Assembly: GCA_027887005.1 (NCBI GenBank)
Contig: JAPCJI010000004.1
Span: 1-64,000 of the forward strand
Source of the DNA: Nitrososphaerota archaeon
GTDB taxonomy: Archaea; Thermoproteota; Nitrososphaeria; Nitrososphaerales; Gagatemarchaeaceae
Length of the DNA stretch: 64,000 nucleotides
Direction: 5' to 3'
The notes beneath the pieces were generated by a model that saw only the letters and a program-made list of their open reading frames with translations, was not told the DNA's origin and searched no databases. The position numbers were made by a program, and so were the translations under genes. This document shows, in pieces, positions 1 to 7,868 of this stretch (position 1 is its first letter; every line of letters begins with the position of its first letter).

Positions 1-132
1 CCCTGTGAACGCCCCGGGGAAGAACGCGATGACAGTCTTGTGCCCCTTGGTCAGGAACTCCGACATATGACGGACCTTCTTGTCGTAGTCGTACAGTGCG
101 AAATCCGGCGCCTTCTCCCCTACTTCTGGCAT
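1..132 (-). CDS. Peroxiredoxin (AhpC/TSA family), 3' part cut by window edge
   Basis: The first 44 codons of a minus-strand gene are visible, starting at ATG 132 and running off the left edge. The N-terminus (MPEVGEKAPDFALYD) and the FFPGAFTG stretch are typical of the thioredoxin-fold peroxiredoxins of the Prx5/BCP type; the peroxidatic cysteine normally follows within a few residues and lies outside the window. Known family role: thiol-dependent reduction of hydrogen peroxide and organic hydroperoxides in the cytoplasm. The ABC exporter genes downstream in coordinate are on the same strand but upstream in transcription, about 35 bp away. Confidence 0.85.
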   Translation of the reverse strand, partial: MPEVGEKAPDFALYDYDKKVRHMSEFLTKGHKTVIAFFPGAFTG

Positions 133-166
133 GATGGTTTTCCGTCTCTGCGGGCCTGTTTAAGGA

Positions 167-859
167 CTACGGAAGGAACTTCTCTCGTTTGACGAACCTT
201 TCAAGGAAGAAGAGCAGGAGAAGGGCCGCCACGAGGAGGCCGACCGCCAGCGCGCCCTCCACCCAGACGATTGCAGCCTGCAGCACAGAAATCAGGAAGA
301 ATTCGGGTATCAGCAGAACGACGCCGATTGATATCCCCAGCGGCGAGTTCATCCCCGTGGGCCTCCTCTGCATCGAGCTGAAGCCAGTCATGAGAATGGT
401 CACGAGCGCCACGTCCGAGATTCCCGTCGCCAGCGCGAGGAAGGCCCCGAGTATCACCAGCTGCAGGCCTCCGTTCATGAATGCGATGTTGATCACGACG
501 ACAGGAACCATCGCCACGAGGGATAGCATGACCGCGGCCCTGAGGTAGCCCATGAAGATGTCCCTCTGGTCCATCCCGACCGCCAAGAGGTACTCCAGCA
601 CCCCCGCGTTCTTGTCGTTCACGAATAGGAGATAGACGGGCGTGGTGATGACCAGCCCCACCAGCGCTCCGGTCGGCACGGCCAGTTGGCTGAGGACCGA
701 GCTGAGGTCCACCGCGTTTCCGTTGGAACCGATTACGTTCCCGACCCTGGCGCCGATGTTGAACGCCACCGTCAGGAAGATCCCCATTATCAGGCCCAAG
801 ATGACGTAGCCGAGGCCCATCCTGGCGCTCCTCCAGAAGACCTGCCTCGAGATGTCCAT
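167..859 (-). CDS. ABC-2 type transporter permease
   Basis: The 230-residue protein is almost entirely hydrophobic, with about six membrane segments (first near residues 15-37, last near 198-220), and ends in a basic tail (RFVKREKFLP). This is the layout of ABC-2 exporter membrane subunits. Its ATG at 859 directly abuts the TAG stop of the ATPase gene, with no gap, so the two are co-translated as one exporter. The substrate cannot be read from sequence; ABC-2 systems export drugs, lipids, peptides or polysaccharides. Confidence 0.8.
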   Translation of the reverse strand: MDISRQVFWRSARMGLGYVILGLIMGIFLTVAFNIGARVGNVIGSNGNAVDLSSVLSQLAVPTGALVGLVITTPVYLLFVNDKNAGVLEYLLAVGMDQRDIFMGYLRAAVMLSLVAMVPVVVINIAFMNGGLQLVILGAFLALATGISDVALVTILMTGFSSMQRRPTGMNSPLGISIGVVLLIPEFFLISVLQAAIVWVEGALAVGLLVAALLLLFFLERFVKREKFLP

Positions 860-1717
860 CTAGGTCGCGCCTCCGGTGAACAGGTCCTCGAGGGGGTTGC
901 CCATCTCCTTGGCTTCATAGACGGCGATCCCGGCCGCCACCACCTTCCTCACGACCTCCCCGACGTCCTTCGGCCCCGCGACCGGCACGACAAAGTAATC
1001 CTTCTCCATCTTTCCGTTCGGGAAGAGTCCTGAGAGGCTGGCCGAGGCCTTGAGGCCAATCCTGTACCCTCCGGCCTTGAGCTCGTCCTTCGTCCCGAAG
1101 AAGCCGAGCCTTCCTTCCTTGATGAGGATGATGTAGTCGCCGATTTCCTGCGCTTCGTAGAGGTTGTGCGAAGAGTAGAGCACGAACCTGTCCTTGCTAA
1201 GCTTCAGCAGTATGTCCCTCACCTCCTTGGCGACCACCGGGTCCAGGTTCGACGTCGGCTCGTCCATCAGGTAGAGCTTCCTCTCCTTCAGGAAGAGCTT
1301 AGCTATCGAGGCCCTCTTCTTCTGCCCTTGGCTAAGGTCGTTCACCTTCTTCATGGCCAAATCCCTCAGGCCGAGGCTGTCGATGGCCGCCTGTACGTCA
1401 CCCTGCTCGATCGCCCCGTAGTACCCGAGCGCCTTCGCCACGGTCATCTCCTCCGGGAGAGCCGGATAGTGCGAGAGGTAGCCGATCTCATGTCTGAGCT
1501 CGTTGGCCGCGTAGAGGTCGTTTCCGTCCAGCATTACTCCTCCTGTCGTTGGCTTCAAGACCCCCGCCACCGTCCGGAACAGGGTTGTCTTCCCCGCGCC
1601 GTTGGGCCCAAGGACCACGTAGATGGCGGGTCTTTCGATTTCAAGGGCGATTGAATGGAGTATCTCATTGCCATCGTAGCCCGAACTGACATCACGAAGG
1701 GTCAGCACATGTTTCAA
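860..1717 (-). CDS. ABC-2 type transporter ATP-binding protein
   Basis: This 285-residue ATPase has Walker A GPNGAGKTT near residues 37-45, an atypical signature LSQGQKKR near 128-135, Walker B LYLMDEP near 148-154 and the switch histidine at 184 (SSHN). The C-terminal 80 residues form the extra domain common in exporter ATPases. It powers the permease encoded immediately downstream. Its start lies only 23 bp from the divergent MoeB-rhodanese gene, so both promoters are compressed into, or overlap, the coding ends. Confidence 0.9.
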   Translation of the reverse strand: MKHVLTLRDVSSGYDGNEILHSIALEIERPAIYVVLGPNGAGKTTLFRTVAGVLKPTTGGVMLDGNDLYAANELRHEIGYLSHYPALPEEMTVAKALGYYGAIEQGDVQAAIDSLGLRDLAMKKVNDLSQGQKKRASIAKLFLKERKLYLMDEPTSNLDPVVAKEVRDILLKLSKDRFVLYSSHNLYEAQEIGDYIILIKEGRLGFFGTKDELKAGGYRIGLKASASLSGLFPNGKMEKDYFVVPVAGPKDVGEVVRKVVAAGIAVYEAKEMGNPLEDLFTGGAT

Positions 1718-1740
1718 ACGTCGCCGAAGGTTCTATCTAG

Positions 1741-2910
1741 ATGAAGGTTGTCCCAAGCAACGGGATGTCACATCCAAGCATCCTCCTCACGGCCTCGGAG
1801 GGGCAGCGCTACAGCCGGCATCTGGTCCTCCCCGAAGTCGGCATCGAAGGCCAGCGGAGGCTCAAGGGCTCGTCGGTGCTGGTTGTGGGGATGGGCGGAC
1901 TCGGGATTCCGGCTGCAGTCTATCTCGCCTCGGCCGGTGTCGGGCAAATCGGGATTGTCGACAACGACGTCGTCGAGATGACGAACCTGCAGAGGCAGTT
2001 CCTCTTCAACGAGGCCGACCTTGGGAAGAAGAAGGTCGAAGTGGCCGCGGCCAGGCTCAGGCAGGTCAACCCGAACGTGAAGATTGTGACCTCCGACCGC
2101 AGGCTCGATTCCTCCAACGCGCTGGACATCATGCGGGACTACGAAGTCGTCGTCGACGCGACAGACAACCTGCCGAGCCGCTACCTGATCAACGACGCGT
2201 GCGTCATGCTGGGGAAGCCGGACGTTTACGCGAGCGTCCTCGGCTTCGACGGGCAGGCCTCAGTGTTCTGGAGCAAGCAGGGACCGTGCTACAGGTGCCT
2301 CTACCCTGAGCCTCCCCCGCCAGAGATGGTGCAGTCCTGCGAGACTGCAGGGGTCCTCGGGGTCCTCCCCGGGGTCATGGGAGGCCTCCAAGCCATCCAG
2401 GCCATTCAGATTCTGCTGGGCAGGGGCTCTCCTCTTGTCGGCCGGCTCCTGATCTTCAGCGGGATGGACACGTCCTTTGACGAGGTCAGGATCAAGAAGG
2501 ACAGCCACTGCGCCCTCTGCGGACCCAATCCGACGGTCACGAAGCTAGTCGACTACGAAGAGTTCTGTGGGACGAAGAAGATGGAACACGTCGAGTTCGA
2601 CGTGACGCCGAAGGCCCTCAAGGCATCAATCGACCGGGGCGAGAAACCCGTGCTGCTCGACGTACGCGAGACCTGGGAATACGAACTCTGCCACCTCGAG
2701 GGGACCACGCTGATACCTCTTGGGCAGCTTCAGGCCAGGATGAACGAGTTGGACAGGGCGAAGGAGGTGGTCGTCTACTGCCACACCGGAATCAGGAGCA
2801 CTCAGGCCGTCGCGTTGCTCAGGCAAGCTGGATTCTCCAACGCGCGGAACCTGCAGGGAGGAATCGATTCCTGGGCCCGGCAGATTGACCCCAAGATGCA
2901 ACGATACTGA
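1741..2910 (+). CDS. moeB: E1-like adenylyltransferase (MoeB/ThiF) fused to rhodanese domain
   Basis: Residues about 20-270 are an E1-like ThiF domain with nucleotide-binding GMGGLG (50-55), a four-cysteine zinc site (C183/C186 and C257/C260) and the CETAG motif at C200. Residues about 285-389 are a rhodanese domain with active-site loop YCHTGIRS (C347). In this family the protein adenylates the C-terminal glycine of a MoaD/ThiS/Urm1-like protein and passes sulfur to it. A matching MoaD-like gene ending in GG lies at 4041-4316. ATG 1741 gives a 389-residue protein; ATG 1768 is an alternative. The function could be molybdopterin synthesis, thiamine or tRNA thiolation, or SAMP-type conjugation. 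Confidence 0.88.
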   Translation: MKVVPSNGMSHPSILLTASEGQRYSRHLVLPEVGIEGQRRLKGSSVLVVGMGGLGIPAAVYLASAGVGQIGIVDNDVVEMTNLQRQFLFNEADLGKKKVEVAAARLRQVNPNVKIVTSDRRLDSSNALDIMRDYEVVVDATDNLPSRYLINDACVMLGKPDVYASVLGFDGQASVFWSKQGPCYRCLYPEPPPPEMVQSCETAGVLGVLPGVMGGLQAIQAIQILLGRGSPLVGRLLIFSGMDTSFDEVRIKKDSHCALCGPNPTVTKLVDYEEFCGTKKMEHVEFDVTPKALKASIDRGEKPVLLDVRETWEYELCHLEGTTLIPLGQLQARMNELDRAKEVVVYCHTGIRSTQAVALLRQAGFSNARNLQGGIDSWARQIDPKMQRY

Positions 2911-2941
2911 GCCATTCAGATATTTGCAGCCAAGGCATCCT

Positions 2942-4030
2942 TCACGTACGAGATACCGAGACAGAGAGGATGGGGGGGAATCCGTCAGTGATCCTCTTCC
3001 AATGGAGCCCCTGGTCTCTGCTGGCAAAGAGCTGTCCCGTGGTCGTTCCAACGTAAAGGCCGCAGGGGTCTTCTGAGTCATTCGTCATCCCTTCCCTCAA
3101 CACCGTGAAGTAGGAGACCCTGGGGAACCCTTCGTCGAGCCTTTCCCACTCCTTCCCGCTGTTGTCCGAAGCCCACACAGCGAAGTGGCCGTCCGGGGGA
3201 ATCCTCGACCAATCTTCCTCGAGCGGGGCCACGTAGACGCGCCTCGGGTCGTTGGCGTCGACGGCTATCGGAAAGCCGAACCTCGAAGGCAGGTTGTTTC
3301 TTATGTCCACCCAGTCCTCCCCTCCATTGTCGCTGCGGTAGACTCCGCAATGATTCTGCTGGAAGATTACGTTAGGCCTCTGGGAGTTCCTCGCGATCTT
3401 GTGGACGCACTGCCCGAAGACGGGGTACTTCTCTGGAAGGAAGTCAGCGAGGACGTGCTTGTTCTGGAAGGCCCACGTCTCTCCTCCGTCCTCGGTGAAC
3501 ATGGTCCCGACCGCCGAGATCGCGATGTGCATCTTCTTCGAGTCGCGTTCGTCGACCAGCACGGAGTGGAGACACAGGCCTCCGGCCCCCGGCTGCCACT
3601 TCTTGCGGGTCGGATGTTTCATCATGGCGACGTTGGGGGACCAACTTGCGCCGCCGTCATCAGACCTGAAGAGGCAGGCAGGTGCTACGCCGGCGTAGAT
3701 TACTTTCGGCTCGTCTTCGGGCCCCGGCTCGATGTGCCATACCCTCGCCACCGACAGGCCCGAGCCCTTGGGGAACCTGGGCGGGGTCTTCGAAAGCTTC
3801 CACGTGCGGCCCTCGTCGAAAGACCTCGCGACGCTGGGTCCCCAATGATTGCTATTGACCGAAGCAAAAATCATACCGTTCCGTGGGTCATGCGACAGAT
3901 GATAGATTTCGTTCCCCTTGAAGTGAGGCCCCGAGACCTTCCATGTCCTTCTCGAGTCTTCAGACGACAGGACGAATGCCCCCTTGGCTGTCCCGACGAG
4001 AAGGAGCGTTCTCTCCTTGGTGCCCTTCAT
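2942..4030 (-). CDS. BNR/Asp-box beta-propeller protein (sialidase/VPS10-like fold)
   Basis: The 362-residue protein repeats the Asp-box signature S/TxDxGxxW at least six times (for example SFDEGRTW, SDDGGASW, TEDGGETW, SDNGGEDW, SDNSGKEW, SRDQGLHW), consistent with a six- or seven-bladed propeller. No signal peptide or membrane segment is visible, so it is probably cytoplasmic. Proteins of this fold include sialidases, photosystem assembly factor Ycf48 and many of unknown role; catalytic sialidase residues were not identified. It follows the MoaD-like gene by 10 bp on the same strand and is probably co-transcribed with it. Confidence 0.8.
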   Translation of the reverse strand: MKGTKERTLLLVGTAKGAFVLSSEDSRRTWKVSGPHFKGNEIYHLSHDPRNGMIFASVNSNHWGPSVARSFDEGRTWKLSKTPPRFPKGSGLSVARVWHIEPGPEDEPKVIYAGVAPACLFRSDDGGASWSPNVAMMKHPTRKKWQPGAGGLCLHSVLVDERDSKKMHIAISAVGTMFTEDGGETWAFQNKHVLADFLPEKYPVFGQCVHKIARNSQRPNVIFQQNHCGVYRSDNGGEDWVDIRNNLPSRFGFPIAVDANDPRRVYVAPLEEDWSRIPPDGHFAVWASDNSGKEWERLDEGFPRVSYFTVLREGMTNDSEDPCGLYVGTTTGQLFASRDQGLHWKRITDGFPPILSVSVSRT

Positions 4031-4040
4031 GTTCCCGCGC

Positions 4041-4316
4041 CTAGCCTCCAGCCACGGACGGAACTATATGAACAACATCGCCGTCTCTCAGCCCTGTCCG
4101 CACCCCTTCGGTATCCCTCGCATTGTCCTTGTTGACGAAGACGTTGACGTATGGTCTGATTTGATCCTGGTCAGTAAGGATCCTCCGCCCTATGCCGGGG
4201 AACTCGCTGTCCAGCCGTCTGACCATCTCCAGAACGTCGTCGGCTGCTTTGACCTGCATCTCCCTGCGCCCTCGGGTGTAGTCCGAAAGCTGACCCGTAA
4301 TCTTCACCCTGATCAA
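4041..4316 (-). CDS. MoaD/ThiS-family ubiquitin-like sulfur carrier protein
   Basis: The protein is 91 residues if it starts at TTG 4316, a usual MoaD length. It ends in VPSVAGG, the C-terminal diglycine that is adenylated and thiocarboxylated in sulfur carriers and ubiquitin-like modifiers. The body (IRVKITGQL..., DGDVVHIVPSVAGG) fits the beta-grasp fold. The TTG start is chosen because a TATA-like element at 4341-4347 lies about 28 bp upstream, which would make the mRNA leaderless; longer in-frame extensions lack conserved sequence. The E1-like partner is probably the MoeB-rhodanese protein at 1741-2910. Confidence 0.85.
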   Translation of the reverse strand: MIRVKITGQLSDYTRGRREMQVKAADDVLEMVRRLDSEFPGIGRRILTDQDQIRPYVNVFVNKDNARDTEGVRTGLRDGDVVHIVPSVAGG

Positions 4317-4340
4317 ACCGCCGTCATGTAGCAACGGCGA

Positions 4341-4347
4341 ATATATA
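4341..4347 (-). promoter_or_regulatory. TATA box of MoaD-like gene
   Basis: An ATATATA run, read on the minus strand as TATATAT, is centred about 28 bp before the TTG at 4316. The spacing predicts transcription starting at or next to the start codon. Confidence 0.6.
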
Positions 4348-4478
4348 GAGTCGTCCCACCAATCATCGTCCGGCCACGCAATAATCCCAGTGATTGGCCT
4401 AGGCGCCCGAGCTCGCGGATATGCGGCCCAACTCACCTTCGGGTACTTCGCTGGTATCCTCGCCTTGAGAGAACAACC

Positions 4479-5222
4479 TCAGACATCTCTCCACCTCGCC
4501 TTCTTCACAGCTATCAGCGCGAGGGCCACCATGACGGATACCAGGACGAGCCAGTCGAGCGCCAGGTGGAGGGATGACAGCTGCAGGAGGCCGGTCGTCG
4601 ACTGCGAAATCTCTGCGGCAAAGGTCGTCGGCGATAGGTAGGCCAGATACCTGAACGGCAGGGGGATGTAGGTGATTGGGTAGTAGACGGGCGGCAGAGT
4701 CGAGAAAAGGGTCGAGATCAGGGCCGAGAACGCGAAGCTCTGGACGATGTCGCTCGAGAAGGTCGAGAGGGTGAAACCGATGGTCACTGAGGTCGAAAAC
4801 ATGAGAAGCATGATCCCCAGGAGTTCTATCGCCTGGAAGACTCCCGGATGGACGAATATTGCGAGAAGGACCACCAAAGTCGCAAGGGCGGGTATGGCGT
4901 AGACCACCTCTGAAATCGCCATCCCAAGCACGTACAGCCCAGGCGTGGTCGGGGAACTGACGACCATGTCCTGTAGCTTGAAGTCGTTCTTCAGGTGGGA
5001 GAGGTCAGCCTGGAGCCCCATGCCGCTCGAGAACATGCTCATGATGAATCCGCCCTCGATCGCCTGGTTGAGGAGGACGCCCTTGCTGACGAAGTTCACC
5101 ACCACCAGGAAGGAAATCGGTGAAAGAATCGTGTTGAGCAGGACGACGGGGTAGTTCTTCATCGCGTAGAAGGAGTTGACGAGCACCGCGGCTACCAGCT
5201 TCCTGCTCCACCCTCCGCTCAC
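4479..5222 (-). CDS. ABC-2 type transporter permease
   Basis: This 247-residue protein has about six hydrophobic segments and the ABC-2 pattern, with a conserved PPVYYPITYIP stretch near residues 185-195 before the last membrane pair. The start ATG overlaps the stop of the ATPase gene by four bases (5219-5222), so translation is coupled. It is the membrane half of a second exporter; the same transcription unit begins with a thioredoxin-like gene. Substrate unknown. Confidence 0.82.
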   Translation of the reverse strand: MSGGWSRKLVAAVLVNSFYAMKNYPVVLLNTILSPISFLVVVNFVSKGVLLNQAIEGGFIMSMFSSGMGLQADLSHLKNDFKLQDMVVSSPTTPGLYVLGMAISEVVYAIPALATLVVLLAIFVHPGVFQAIELLGIMLLMFSTSVTIGFTLSTFSSDIVQSFAFSALISTLFSTLPPVYYPITYIPLPFRYLAYLSPTTFAAEISQSTTGLLQLSSLHLALDWLVLVSVMVALALIAVKKARWRDV

Positions 5223-6136
5223 TCCTCTCCCGCCTCCTGAACTCCTGTCTTGACCAGGTGGAAGAAGACGTCGTCCAGGGATATCCTGTTGACTGAGAAC
5301 CTGGAGCCCGCCTCGAGGAGGCCCTTTGAAATCCGATATGCCTCTCCTTCGTTGGTCAGAATCTGGGTCTGCCCGTCCTTCCCGACCGTCGCGACCGCGT
5401 CCTCCATGGGCGGGGTTCTAGTCGACGACGGAATCCGTATGCTGTACTGATACTTGACCATCTTCCGCAACGAATCGAGGCTCCCTATGCCGATGAGCTT
5501 CCCATTGTCCAGAATGCCGATTGTCTCAGCCAGCTGCTCCGCTTCTTCGAGATAATGTGTCGTCAGAATCATGAACCGGTCCTTCGCGACCTCCCTCATG
5601 GACTCCCAGAGCTCCTTCCTGGAAATGGGATCGAGGCCGGTGGTAGGCTCGTCCAAGAATGTGATTTCAGCGTCCGCCGCCAGTACCGTGGCGACGAGGA
5701 CTTTCCTCCTCTGTCCCCCGGAGAGCTTCCGGTTCAACACGTCGGCCTTCTCCTCCAACCCGACCTTCGCCAGGGCCTCCAGCGCCCTGCTCCTGGCCGC
5801 CCCGTAGTCCACCCCGCGCCAAAGGAGATAGGAGAAGATGCTCTGTTTCGGCGTCATCCACGGGATGGTCCGCGCCTCCTGCGGTACTATCGCTATCCTC
5901 TCCCTCAGCTTCTTCGCTTCCCGCACCACGTCGACGCCGTCGATGAGGGCCCTCCCCGACGTAGGCTCGAGGTTCGTGGCGAGGATTCGTACAAGAGTGG
6001 TCTTCCCCGCGCCGTTCATTCCGATGAGCGAAAAGATGCCCCTCGATGCCACAGCAATGTCCACAGAGTCCAGGGCCTTCTTGCCGTTTGAGCCGCTGTA
6101 GATTTTGGTCAGGCCTTCGCAGAAAAGTTCCCCCAA
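5219..6136 (-). CDS. ABC-2 type transporter ATP-binding protein (DrrA-like)
   Basis: The 305-residue ATPase carries Walker A GMNGAGKTT, signature LSGGQRRK, Walker B ITFLDEPTTGLD and the switch histidine in TTHYLEEAE, followed by a C-terminal domain of about 80 residues as in DrrA/CcmA exporter ATPases. The start is TTG 6136. Only 5 bp separate it from the thioredoxin-like gene upstream, and it overlaps the permease downstream, giving an operon of thioredoxin-like protein, ATPase and permease. Confidence 0.9.
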   Translation of the reverse strand: MGELFCEGLTKIYSGSNGKKALDSVDIAVASRGIFSLIGMNGAGKTTLVRILATNLEPTSGRALIDGVDVVREAKKLRERIAIVPQEARTIPWMTPKQSIFSYLLWRGVDYGAARSRALEALAKVGLEEKADVLNRKLSGGQRRKVLVATVLAADAEITFLDEPTTGLDPISRKELWESMREVAKDRFMILTTHYLEEAEQLAETIGILDNGKLIGIGSLDSLRKMVKYQYSIRIPSSTRTPPMEDAVATVGKDGQTQILTNEGEAYRISKGLLEAGSRFSVNRISLDDVFFHLVKTGVQEAGEE

Positions 6137-6141
6137 GGCGA

Positions 6142-6507
6142 TCAGGGTTTCCTGTCCGGGTTCCCTGTCTTTGCTGACTTCAGCTCCGAGTAGTATCCAC
6201 TCCCCAGGAATTCCTCGACAGCTCGCCGGGTGAAGGGAACGCCTCTTGGATCACCGGTCAGAACGTGCTTGAATGAACCATCATCGAATTCCACGAAGAC
6301 CTGTGGGATGAGATAGTCAGAAGACCAGTCGCCGTACTTCTTCACCAGCTCGTCGGCCGTTTCAACTTCATCTGTGTCGATGTCGTGCAGCTGGAAGCGA
6401 GCCCCCAGTTCGGTCGCCGCCTTCTTCATCGGCTCCACGGTGGTCGGGACGCAGTGAGGGCACCACTCGGCCGAAACTACATGGATTGACTTCACTGTAG
6501 GGCCCAT
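6142..6507 (-). CDS. Thioredoxin/glutaredoxin-fold protein with CPHC motif
   Basis: The 121-residue protein has a redox motif EWCPHC near residues 14-19 at the end of the first beta strand (IHVVSAEWCPHC) and a cis-proline region IPQVF near residues 67-71, the two hallmarks of the thioredoxin fold. No signal peptide is present, so it acts in the cytoplasm. It heads a transcription unit with an ABC exporter. An AT-rich TATA-like stretch (GATTTGATTA) lies about 27 bp before the ATG. The partner protein is unknown. Confidence 0.8.
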   Translation of the reverse strand: MGPTVKSIHVVSAEWCPHCVPTTVEPMKKAATELGARFQLHDIDTDEVETADELVKKYGDWSSDYLIPQVFVEFDDGSFKHVLTGDPRGVPFTRRAVEEFLGSGYYSELKSAKTGNPDRKP

Positions 6508-6585
6508 GTTCTTCCCGTTCAGGGCCTCCTAATCAAATCTCCCGTGAAGATGACTAACAGAACGCGCCGATGTCTCGCGCGAAGA

Positions 6586-7191
6586 TTATGCTGTCCCGAA
6601 CGCCTTCCGAGGGACTGCCTTGCCCTTGTTCCCCTTGAATCGCTCCTCGTCCCAGACATTTGCTCGCTCGTGATAGCCGTACATCTCCCAGTAGCCATCG
6701 ACATATTCGCGGATGAACTCGATTCGGTTCAGCCACTTTGCGCTCTTCCATCCGTAGAGATGGGGCATGAAGGGTCTGGCTGGGAATCCCTGTTCCGCAC
6801 TGAGCGGTTTGCCGTTGACCTTGAAGGCGAGCAGAGCGTCCTCCCGCAGCGCATCTTCGACCGGCACCGGTGCCGTGTAGCCGTCCGCACAGTGAAACAT
6901 CGCCCACCTCGCTTCGGAACTGGGCTCAGCGGGCTCGACTAGACCTCGAATCGGAAGACCCTCCCACTCGGCATCCTTGATACTCCATCGAGTTACGCAG
7001 TGGAAAGACTTGACGTAGGATGTCTGCGGGACCGAGGTGAGTTGGGCGTATGTGTACTCCAGCGGCAGGCTGACTAGGCCGTCGACCTTCAGCCTCCAGG
7101 AGTTTGCGTCGATCCTCGGTATGCCTAGGGCCGCGTAGATAACGAACTTCTTCCCCCACACCTGGCCGGGGGGCGACGCTTCCTCCGTCAA
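6586..7191 (-). CDS. Molybdopterin-binding oxidoreductase (YedY/sulfite oxidase fold)
   Basis: The 201-residue protein matches the oxidoreductase molybdopterin-binding domain. SFHCVTRWS holds the Mo-coordinating cysteine (about residue 65), followed by the WEGLPI motif and the late GWKSAKWLNRIEF element that binds the cofactor. The TTG start at 7191 overlaps the TGA of the preceding gene (TTGA), and it removes an upstream extension without family similarity. It has no Tat signal peptide, unlike periplasmic MsrP/YedY, so a cytoplasmic location is likely. The substrate is unknown; relatives act on sulfite or methionine sulfoxide. Confidence 0.85.
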   Translation of the reverse strand: MTEEASPPGQVWGKKFVIYAALGIPRIDANSWRLKVDGLVSLPLEYTYAQLTSVPQTSYVKSFHCVTRWSIKDAEWEGLPIRGLVEPAEPSSEARWAMFHCADGYTAPVPVEDALREDALLAFKVNGKPLSAEQGFPARPFMPHLYGWKSAKWLNRIEFIREYVDGYWEMYGYHERANVWDEERFKGNKGKAVPRKAFGTA

Positions 7192-7472
7192 TTGTCCAGC
7201 TCCAGTCCGGGGGCCCTGACAATGCCACGAACGATCTTCAGGAACTGTATCGACCCCGAGCTCCTCGACTTGATCGCTTCGCCGTGGTTCCGGCAGAGCC
7301 ACCAGACCACGAGCCAACCGTCGGACGAAATCCACACTGTGTCAAGCGAATCCACATTCATCTTGCGCCCCTCCTCCCAGCACATCTTGCATAGGACCTC
7401 GCCCGGCTTGCTCGAATCCGGGTCGTAGAGCTCGTAGTTTCCCGGAAGATGTGCCTGACGCACAGAGGCCAT
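7188..7472 (-). CDS. Small protein with possible zinc-binding Cys/His pairs
   Basis: The 94-residue protein has CKMC near residues 28-31 and CRNH near 60-63, which together could hold one metal ion. I do not recognise the family. It lies directly upstream of the molybdopterin oxidoreductase gene, and its TGA stop overlaps that gene's TTG start by sharing TTGA, so the two are translationally coupled. A partner or chaperone role for the oxidoreductase is possible but is inference from position only. Confidence 0.6.
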   Translation of the reverse strand: MASVRQAHLPGNYELYDPDSSKPGEVLCKMCWEEGRKMNVDSLDTVWISSDGWLVVWWLCRNHGEAIKSRSSGSIQFLKIVRGIVRAPGLELDN

Positions 7473-7515
7473 CAGGTGCTCAGAGAGGGACGATTATTTA
7501 ACGAACTGCGGTCGG

Positions 7516-7521
7516 AAAAAA
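7516..7521 (-). terminator. Oligo-T terminator after the DUF2795-like gene
   Basis: Six A on the plus strand read as six T on the minus strand, about 40 bp after the stop codon at 7560. U-runs are the main intrinsic termination signal in archaea. Confidence 0.5.
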
Positions 7522-7559
7522 GGACAGTGCGTCTTGCGACGCCTGAACTTGGCCTATGT

Positions 7560-7769
7560 CTAGACCTGCTTCAGAAGGGCGCCCAATACTTCGTGAGCGC
7601 TGTTGTAGTTGCCCTCTGGGAGGCTCTTCGCGAACCATTCTGCGTTCCCGGGGAGCTGGTCTGACATGTTGTTGCAGGCGGCAACGACTTGCGACCTGTT
7701 CGCTGGGTACTTCACGTGATTCTTCAGATGGCCCAGTTCTACTGCTAGGGATGGATTTTCCATGTTCAT
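7560..7769 (-). CDS. DUF2795-like small protein
   Basis: The 69-residue protein has the pattern LKNHVKYPANRSQVV followed by a helix and a LPEGNYNSAHEVLGAL ending. This resembles the DUF2795 domain (KyPat...v.a...lP...Y.s..eV) found alone in bacteria and archaea. It has no membrane segment and no cysteine pair. An oligo-T terminator follows. The function of the family is not established; the assignment rests on recall of the family pattern. Confidence 0.6.
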   Translation of the reverse strand: MNMENPSLAVELGHLKNHVKYPANRSQVVAACNNMSDQLPGNAEWFAKSLPEGNYNSAHEVLGALLKQV

Positions 7770-7839
7770 TCGGTCTCTGGCGCCTATATAGGCGTGCCCA
7801 AGCCGCGGACAGGCAGCCGCATCCGTCTCTCACAAGCCC

Positions 7840-7847
7840 AATATATC
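7840..7847 (+). promoter_or_regulatory. TATA box of surface glycosidase-like gene
   Basis: AATATATC is centred 25 bp before TTG 7869, predicting a leaderless mRNA. A second TATA-like palindrome (CCTATATAGG) lies at about 7782-7791 and could serve the divergent gene at 7769 or act as an alternative promoter. Confidence 0.6.
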
Positions 7848-7868
7848 GAATGCCACCAAGACGCTCGT

